The notes below the pieces were generated by a model. The model was given only the letters and a program-made list of their open reading frames with translations. It ran no database searches and was not told the DNA's origin. The position numbers and the translations under genes were made by a program. A stretch of DNA of 41,123 bases. Origin: Nocardia brasiliensis IFM 10847. Its GTDB lineage: Bacteria > Actinomycetota > Actinomycetes > Mycobacteriales > Mycobacteriaceae. Shown here in pieces: positions 35,624 to 41,123 of this stretch; positions within the stretch are counted from its first letter, which is position 1, and each line of letters starts with the position of its first letter. The stretch is from NCBI RefSeq assembly GCF_000710915.1, contig NZ_BAUA01000064.1:1-41123 (forward strand). The letters run 5' to 3'.

Positions 35624-36271
35624 TCAGGAATCGCGCACGACGACGCCCAGATGACGGGCGAACGCGGGAGCCAGCTCCATCAGCTGGCCGTTGTCGATGG
35701 TCGCGCCGCGCAGTGCGTCGAGGCCCTCGGTGATGTCGAGCGAACGAGCCCCGCGCAGGTCGACCTTCGTCAAGGTGGCCCGGTGCAGGACCAGGCTTTC
35801 CAGGGTCGAACCGGGGAAGGTCACGGTGTGCAGCGCGGCGTCGCCGAAATCACAGTCCCGCAGCACACATTCGACGAACGACACCTCCCGCAGCCGGGCG
35901 GTGCGGAAGTTCACCGAGTCGAACTTGCAGCCCTCGAACCGGACTCGGCGCAGGCGCGCACCCGCGAAATCGACGCCCGACAGTGCGCCGGCGACGACTT
36001 CGCCGTCCAGCCAGTTGGTGTCGGCCAGCTCGGTGCCCACCCAGCGCACGTTCCGCATCCACACGTCGGCGAACCTGGTGTGGCGCAGGGTGCCTCGATG
36101 CCACGCCACCGAGGTGAACGCCGACTCCCCGAACCGCGCGTTCTGCACGTCGGCCTCGTCGAGGTCGAGGGCGTCGACATGCACGCAGTCGTAATCACCC
36201 TCCGATTCGAGCGCTGCCGCCGGCGCCGTCAGATACCGCGCGTACGACAGGTCCTCGAGCTCCCGAGCCAT
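35624..36271 (-). CDS. Pentapeptide-repeat protein
   Basis: The 215-residue protein from ATG 36271 (MARELEDLSYARYL) has AGGAGG 7 nt upstream, one of the strongest ribosome-binding sites here. From about residue 40 it repeats A[DN]LXX-type units: LDEADVQNARFGES, LRHTRFADVWMRNVRW, LSGVDFAGARLRRVRFEGCKFDSVNF, LREVSFVECVLRDCDFGDAALHTVTF, LTKVDLRGA. Such repeats fold as a right-handed beta helix; some members (MfpA, Qnr) mimic DNA and protect gyrase, but most have unknown roles. The C-terminal ALRGATIDNGQLMELAPAFARHLGV is shared with many actinobacterial pentapeptide proteins. A coding-like frame follows directly after its stop codon. Confidence 0.9.
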   Translation of the reverse strand: MARELEDLSYARYLTAPAAALESEGDYDCVHVDALDLDEADVQNARFGESAFTSVAWHRGTLRHTRFADVWMRNVRWVGTELADTNWLDGEVVAGALSGVDFAGARLRRVRFEGCKFDSVNFRTARLREVSFVECVLRDCDFGDAALHTVTFPGSTLESLVLHRATLTKVDLRGARSLDITEGLDALRGATIDNGQLMELAPAFARHLGVVVRDS

Positions 36272-36429
36272 GCACTTTCCTCCTGATCGTCGCGCCGCGT
36301 GGGTCGGCAACCGAGTATTCCCTGCCGTACCGACAAGCGCAGCGACGGGACGCGCGGTCACCTCGATCGGCCCGCCTGGTCGAGGCGGCACGCGATCGGG
36401 GGCCGCGGACGTGGTGACATGCTGGGGGC

Positions 36430-37611
36430 ATGACGATCGACGGCACGGTGGCACCCGGATACGAGGCGGTGCGGGACGCGTTCGCCGCGAATTTCGCAGA
36501 GCACGGCGAGATCGGCGCCGCGGTGTGCGTGTACCGGGACGGCGAACCCGTGGTGGACCTGTGGGGCGGCATCGCCGATCCCGGCACGGGCAGGCCATGG
36601 CAGCGTGACACGCTGCAGTTGGTCTATTCGGCGACCAAAGGTGTGACGACGACTCTCGCGCACCTGCTCGTCGAGCGCGGCCTGCTCGATCTCGACGCGC
36701 CCGTCGCGCGGTACTGGCCGGAGTTCGCGGCAGCGGACAAGGCCGAGATTCCGGTGCGCTGGTTGCTGACCCACCAGGCCGGCCTGGCCGCGCTCGACAA
36801 GCCGGTCCCGCTCGCCGACGCGCTGGCGTGGACGCCGATGGTCGCCGCGCTGGCGGCACAGGCCCCGAACTGGCCGCCGGGGACCGCGCACGGGTATCAC
36901 GGCCGCACCTTCGGCTGGTTGGTCGGCGAGGTCATTCGCCGGGTCACCGGACGCAGCGTCGGACAGTTCCTCGCCGACGAGATCGCCGGACCGTTCGGCG
37001 TCGACTTCTTCATCGGCCTGCCGCCCGCCGAACAGCATCGGGTGAGCCGGTTGGTCTTCGCGCCGAAGCCGGACCTCGCCGCGGTGCCCGACGAGCTGAT
37101 CCCGGAGCCGCTGCGCGCGATGGTGGCGGCGCTGCGCGACCCGGAGTCGTTGAGCAACCGCGCCTTTCAGGTCACCGACCCGGGAGATATCGACTTCGAT
37201 TCGGCCGATGTGCACGCCGCGGAACTGCCCGCGAGCAACGGTATCGGCACCGCCCGTGGCCTGGCCCGGCTCTACGCCTCGCTCGTCGGCGAGGTGGACG
37301 GCCGGCGCCTGCTGCGCGCGGACACCCTCGCCGCCGCGGTGCGCGAACAGGTCAGCGGCACAGACGCGGTCATCATGCTGCCGAACCGCTACGCCACCGG
37401 CTACATGCTGCCGCTCGACGAAATCCCCCTCGGCGGACCAGGATCCTTCGGCCACCCCGGCCGCGGGGGCTCCCTCGCCTACGCCGACCCCGCCCGCGGA
37501 ATCGCCTTCGCCTACACACCGAACTACATCATCGAACAGGCCATCGACCCGCGCGCCCGCAATCTGGTAGACGCGCTCGAAACCGCACTGAACCGAGCCT
37601 CCCGGAAATGA
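36430..37611 (+). CDS. Beta-lactamase-fold serine hydrolase (esterase, LipP-like)
   Basis: The 393-residue protein of the serine beta-lactamase/EstB family carries the S-x-x-K pair in VYSATKGVTTTLAHLL, the tyrosine motif as YHGRTFGW (Y-x-G in place of Y-x-N), and a C-terminal GHPGRGGSLAYADP in the position of the KTG-like motif. IGAAVCVYRDGEPVVDLWGG is the typical start. Members hydrolyse carboxylic esters rather than beta-lactams; mycobacterial LipP, LipD and LipE are relatives. It has no signal peptide, so it is probably intracellular. The ATG at 36430 has GGGGG directly upstream. It is divergent from the pentapeptide gene and convergent with the carboxylase gene. Confidence 0.9.
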   Translation: MTIDGTVAPGYEAVRDAFAANFAEHGEIGAAVCVYRDGEPVVDLWGGIADPGTGRPWQRDTLQLVYSATKGVTTTLAHLLVERGLLDLDAPVARYWPEFAAADKAEIPVRWLLTHQAGLAALDKPVPLADALAWTPMVAALAAQAPNWPPGTAHGYHGRTFGWLVGEVIRRVTGRSVGQFLADEIAGPFGVDFFIGLPPAEQHRVSRLVFAPKPDLAAVPDELIPEPLRAMVAALRDPESLSNRAFQVTDPGDIDFDSADVHAAELPASNGIGTARGLARLYASLVGEVDGRRLLRADTLAAAVREQVSGTDAVIMLPNRYATGYMLPLDEIPLGGPGSFGHPGRGGSLAYADPARGIAFAYTPNYIIEQAIDPRARNLVDALETALNRASRK

Positions 37612-37644
37612 AGGCCCGGCGCCGCCGCGGCCTCTGACCTCGCC

Positions 37645-37712
37645 GCACCCCTGCTGCGTTCGCGCACCCGTTCCGGCCTGGCACAGCAGGTGTCGGAACG
37701 CAGCAGAGGTGC
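37645..37712. repeat. 17-bp imperfect inverted repeat between convergent genes
   Basis: GCACCCCTGCTGCGTTC (37645-37661) and GAACGCAGCAGAGGTGC (37696-37712) match in inverse at 16 of 17 positions, with a 34-nt loop. Inside the loop GCAGGTGTC repeats part of the arm, and CGTTCGCGCACC (about 37658-37669) is matched in inverse by GGTGCGTGAACG (37708-37719). It lies 33 bp below the hydrolase stop and 58 bp beyond the carboxylase stop, so it may end both transcripts. It may also be a copy of a dispersed intergenic repeat. Confidence 0.6.
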
Positions 37713-37770
37713 GTGAACGGGGCGCCGGAGTCAGCCACGCGGAAACCGGCTGGGGTGCGCGCGATGGTCG

Positions 37771-40700
37771 TCAGCGGAGGGTGCGGATCCAGCGGCGGGT
37801 GTCGGCGGGGTCGATGACGTCGTCCAGTTCCAGGGCGGTGGCGGCGGTGAGGGCGCGGCCGCTGGCGTAGGCGAGGGCGACGAGGTTGTCGAAGGCCGCT
37901 TGTCGTGCGGTCGGATCCTCGATGGCGGCCAATTCTTTCGCGAACCCCAGGCGGACCGCACCTTCCAGGCCCATGCCGCCGATTTCGCCGGTGGGCCAGG
38001 CGATGACGAAACGCGGCGCGCGGAAAGAGCCCGCCGCCATGGCTTGTGCGCCCAGGCCGTACCCCTTGCGGAGAATGATCGTGCCCCACGGCACCGACAG
38101 GCCCGCCGCGTCGATGAACAGGCGGCTGAATTTGGTGACGGTGGCTTCTTTCTCGGCGTCCGGACCGACCATGAAACCCGGTGTGTCGCACAGGGAGACG
38201 ATCGGCAGCCCGTGCGCGTCGCACAACCGGAGGAAGGCGCTGAGCTTGTCGGCGGCGGGCGCGTCGATGGCGCCGCCGAGATGATGGCAGTTGTTCGCGA
38301 TCAGCCCATAGGGCTGTCCTTCGACGCGGATCAACGCGGTGACGATGCCGACGGCCCAGTCGGCGCGCAACTCGAGCACGGAGTCGACGTCGGCGACCGC
38401 CGCGATCGCAGCCCGGATATCGAAGGCGTGCAGGCGGTTCTCCGGCACCACGTGCCGGGACAGCCGCGGATCGGGCGCGGTCCACTCAGCCACCGGGCCT
38501 TGGAAATACGCGAGGTAGCGTTGCGCGATCCGGGCGGCCTCGGCTTCGTCCGCGGCGACGATGTGCACGACACCGTTGCGCCGCTGCACTTCGATCGGGC
38601 CGATGTCCTCCGGCGCGTACACGCCCAGGCCGCCGCCCTCGATCATCGCCGGACCGCCCATCCCGATATTGGCGTCGGGGGTGGCGATGACGACATCACA
38701 CATGCCGAGCAGTGCGGCATTGCCGGCGAAGCAGCGACCGGAGACCAGGCCGAGCAACGGCACCCGGCCCGACAGCGCGCCCATGGCGCGGAACGTGGTG
38801 ACGTCGAGGCCGGAGATGCCGCCGTGGTCCGTATCGCCGGGACGGCCGCCACCGCCCTCGGTGTAGAACGCGACCGGAAGCCCTTGGGCACGAGCTAGTT
38901 CGAGCAATCGATCGGTCTTGGCGTGGTTGCGCATCCCCTGCGTGCCCGCCAGCACCGTGTAGTCGTAGGACATGACGACCACCCGGGCGCGATCCGCGCC
39001 GAACCGGTCGGCGTTGACGGTGGCCACGCCCCCGATCAGCCCGTCCGCCGGGGTGTTCGCGATCAGATCCTCGGCGGTGCGGCGCAAGCGTTGCGCGGCG
39101 ACCGCGAGGGCGCCGTATTCGACGAAGCTGTCGTCGTCGACGAGATCGGCGATGTTCTCGCGGGCGGTGCGCCTGCCGAGCCGGTGGCGTTTGGCGACGG
39201 CCTCGGGACGGGCCTCGTCCCGGCCGACGCGGTGCCGGTCGTAGACCTCGGCGAGGTCGGGCCGGATGGTATCGAGGTCGACCGCCGTATCGGCGGTAGT
39301 GGGTCCGTCGTGCTCGGCGGGTGTCCAGATCAGCAGCGGCGCATGCGGATCCACCGTCACGCCGGGCGCGACCAGATGCCGCCGGACCCGCAACGCCTGT
39401 TCGGCGCGCAGCACATGCTGCATCTTCATCGCCTCCAGCACCGCGACCTCGGCGCCCGCCGCCACGACGGTGCCCGGTTCGACCAGGCTGACCAGGGTGG
39501 CGCCCATCGGCGAACGCACGACGGACTCGTCCTCGCCCAGTTCGACGGACACGACGGTCGTCACGGGACTCGGCTCCGAATGCGGTACGGGCGCATAGTC
39601 ACTCGCGCTACCGGCCAGCTCGGCCAGGTTCTCCTCGAACCACGAGGTAGACACCGGCGCACCGTCGGCGAGCGACTCGAGCACGGCGCGCAACAGCGCG
39701 AGATTCGTATCGATGCCGCGCACAACGGTTTCCGCCAGCGCGTCCGAACATCGCCGCAGCGCAGCCGGATACGACGCGCCGCGCGCGATCACCTTGGCGA
39801 GCAACGAATCGAACTGCGCCCCTTGCCGCATCCCGGTGTAGGCGGCGGTGTCGACGCGCACACCAGAACCGGTCGGTGCCGCGAATTCGACCACCGTCCC
39901 GGTACTCGGCAGCACTTCCCCACCCGCCGTGACCAGCTCCGCATTGACCCTGGCCTGCACCGCGTAGCCGCGGACCGCGCTCGATCGATCGACGAAACCT
40001 TTGTCCGGCAATGCGTCCGGCGCACGGTGGGCGGCTCCGGGGTGCGCCGTGCGGCCGTCGGCGCTCGACGCCACGCTGCCAACGGGCGCGATACTCGCAG
40101 TAGCCGCTAGGTCGGCCAGCGTGGCGCCCAGCGCCAGGTCCAGTTGGAGTGCGACCAGGTCGAGGCCAGTGACCTCCTCGGTCACCGTGTGCTCGACCTG
40201 TAGACGCGGATTGACCTCGAGAAACCACGCTTCGGTATCGCGCACCAGGAATTCGACGGTGAGCACGCCGCGGCAGCCCACCGACTCGGCCAACCGGACG
40301 GCGTCGCGATGCAACCGTTCCCGCAACGCCGCATCGAGATTCGGGGCGGGTGCGATCTCGATCAGTTTCTGGTGCCGCCGCTGCACACTGCAATCACGGT
40401 CGCCGAGCGCGACCGCGTGCACGCCGTCCGCGACCACCTGCACCTCGATATGCCGGGCAGGGGATATCAGCGCTTCGGCGTACACCGTGTCATCGCCGAA
40501 GCCGGCCGACGCTTCCGCGCGGCACCGCTCGTACGTCTCGTCGAGCAACGCGGCGTCGCGCACCTCGCGCATCCCCCGCCCACCCCCACCGGCAACGGCC
40601 TTCACCATCACCCCGTCCGGGTGCGCCGCGAGCAGTGCGGCGATCGCCGCGACATCGGCCCCCGCCGAGGTAGCGGCAGGCACCGGTACGCCGGCCCGCT

Positions 40701-41064
40701 CCGCCGCGGCCCGTGCCGCCACTTTGTCCCCGAAGATCCGCAGCACTTCCGGTGACGGACCCACGAAAATCAGTTCGGCCTCGGCACAGGCGGCCGCGAG
40801 TTCCGCACTCTCACTGAGGAATCCGTACCCCGGATGCACCAGCGCCCCTGACCCCGCCTGCCGTGCCGCCGCCACCACACCAGACACGTCCAGGTAGGCG
40901 TCCGCACCGGTGCCGGGCAGCTGCACCACCTCGTCGGCCAGCCGAGCAGGCATCGCCCCGGACTCCTCGGCAGTACACACTGCAACCGTGCCCCACCCCC
41001 GCTCCCGAGCCGTCCGCAGTACCCGAACCGCCACCTCACCCCGGTTGACCACCACCAAGCGCAT
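37771..41064 (-). CDS. Single-chain biotin-dependent acyl-CoA carboxylase
   Basis: The 1097-residue protein combines all parts of an acyl-CoA carboxylase. Biotin carboxylase is about 1-455 (VHPGYGFLSESAELA, ATP loop KAVAGGGGRGMREV, EVNPRLQVEHTVTEEVTG). A biotinyl domain follows at about 500-580 with the biotin lysine K547 in LEAMKMQHV. The carboxyltransferase occupies about 610-1097 (GMRNHAKTDRLLELA, GRCFAGNAALLGMCDVVIAT, CDTPGFMVGPDAEKEA, GSFRAPRFVIAWPTGEIGGM). This layout matches the long-chain acyl-CoA carboxylase described from Mycobacterium avium paratuberculosis rather than the usual two-subunit AccA/AccD enzymes. A 40-residue low-complexity insert (about 323-363) interrupts the biotin carboxylase. 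ATG 41064 is chosen because MRLVVVNRGEVAVRVLR is the normal family start. Confidence 0.93.
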   Translation of the reverse strand: MRLVVVNRGEVAVRVLRTARERGWGTVAVCTAEESGAMPARLADEVVQLPGTGADAYLDVSGVVAAARQAGSGALVHPGYGFLSESAELAAACAEAELIFVGPSPEVLRIFGDKVAARAAAERAGVPVPAATSAGADVAAIAALLAAHPDGVMVKAVAGGGGRGMREVRDAALLDETYERCRAEASAGFGDDTVYAEALISPARHIEVQVVADGVHAVALGDRDCSVQRRHQKLIEIAPAPNLDAALRERLHRDAVRLAESVGCRGVLTVEFLVRDTEAWFLEVNPRLQVEHTVTEEVTGLDLVALQLDLALGATLADLAATASIAPVGSVASSADGRTAHPGAAHRAPDALPDKGFVDRSSAVRGYAVQARVNAELVTAGGEVLPSTGTVVEFAAPTGSGVRVDTAAYTGMRQGAQFDSLLAKVIARGASYPAALRRCSDALAETVVRGIDTNLALLRAVLESLADGAPVSTSWFEENLAELAGSASDYAPVPHSEPSPVTTVVSVELGEDESVVRSPMGATLVSLVEPGTVVAAGAEVAVLEAMKMQHVLRAEQALRVRRHLVAPGVTVDPHAPLLIWTPAEHDGPTTADTAVDLDTIRPDLAEVYDRHRVGRDEARPEAVAKRHRLGRRTARENIADLVDDDSFVEYGALAVAAQRLRRTAEDLIANTPADGLIGGVATVNADRFGADRARVVVMSYDYTVLAGTQGMRNHAKTDRLLELARAQGLPVAFYTEGGGGRPGDTDHGGISGLDVTTFRAMGALSGRVPLLGLVSGRCFAGNAALLGMCDVVIATPDANIGMGGPAMIEGGGLGVYAPEDIGPIEVQRRNGVVHIVAADEAEAARIAQRYLAYFQGPVAEWTAPDPRLSRHVVPENRLHAFDIRAAIAAVADVDSVLELRADWAVGIVTALIRVEGQPYGLIANNCHHLGGAIDAPAADKLSAFLRLCDAHGLPIVSLCDTPGFMVGPDAEKEATVTKFSRLFIDAAGLSVPWGTIILRKGYGLGAQAMAAGSFRAPRFVIAWPTGEIGGMGLEGAVRLGFAKELAAIEDPTARQAAFDNLVALAYASGRALTAATALELDDVIDPADTRRWIRTLR

Positions 41065-41123
41065 CCCGCCAGTCTCCCCGATCTCGCCCCGACCGCTCGT
41101 TCGCGCCCTACTGGGTGGCGGTT

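Overview
The window is high-GC actinobacterial chromosome. Its gene content (ectABCD, a SigF-type sigma factor with an RsbW-like partner, a UsfY-like protein, GlnX-GlnH-PknG, a FadD-like acyl-CoA ligase, a single-chain acyl-CoA carboxylase) fits the mycolic-acid Corynebacteriales, with Nocardia or a close relative most likely. I see no rRNA, tRNA, CRISPR, transposase or phage gene, so this looks like chromosomal backbone. All assignments come from reading the sequence, without database searches.

Region 1 (1-9.0 kb). A 5'-truncated FMN-dependent alpha-hydroxy-acid oxidase faces a fused SRPBCC/acyl-CoA ligase. Next, on the minus strand, comes an ectoine/hydroxyectoine operon in the order ectA-B-C-D, with ATGA couplings and an intrinsic terminator. 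A histidine kinase/response regulator pair lies directly upstream of it in the same orientation.

Region 2 (9.1-20.1 kb) looks like a general-stress island. It holds a SigF/SigB-family sigma factor translationally coupled to an RsbW/UsfX-like anti-sigma factor, a STAS protein, a PAS-ANTAR protein, a UsfY-like membrane protein, a lipoprotein, two glycosyltransferases, small membrane and proline-rich proteins, a truncated hemerythrin-like protein, a DmpA-type peptidase and an FAD/Rieske oxidoreductase. Nearly every short intergenic gap here carries the same promoter shape, GTTT-like, N14-16, GGGTA-like. The set also precedes the two-component genes and, in a weaker form, ectA. I infer one sigma-factor regulon covering osmoprotection and envelope stress. 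The anti-sigma factor lacks clear kinase residues and the STAS protein lacks the usual phospho-serine.

Region 3 (20.3-23.7 kb) holds a P-loop ATPase coupled to a small, apparently frameshifted gene, an unrecognised 176-aa protein and a CocE/NonD hydrolase.

Region 4 (23.8-32.6 kb) is a seven-gene signalling operon: GlnX-like membrane protein, GlnH-like lipoprotein, coiled-coil protein, PknG-like kinase, PP2C phosphatase, VWA protein and FHA protein. Every junction is a 4-bp stop/start overlap or direct abutment. Kinase, phosphatase and FHA protein each begin with two zinc-ribbon-like modules. It reads as the mycobacterial glnX-glnH-pknG amino-acid sensing unit extended with its own phosphatase, phospho-reader and possible scaffold. 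This is the strongest system-level observation in the window, together with the promoter set of region 2.

Region 5 (32.7-41.1 kb) has an AraC regulator with a large upstream dyad, an MFS exporter, a pentapeptide-repeat protein followed in frame by a small unlisted ORF, a beta-lactamase-fold esterase and a 1097-aa single-chain biotin-dependent acyl-CoA carboxylase.
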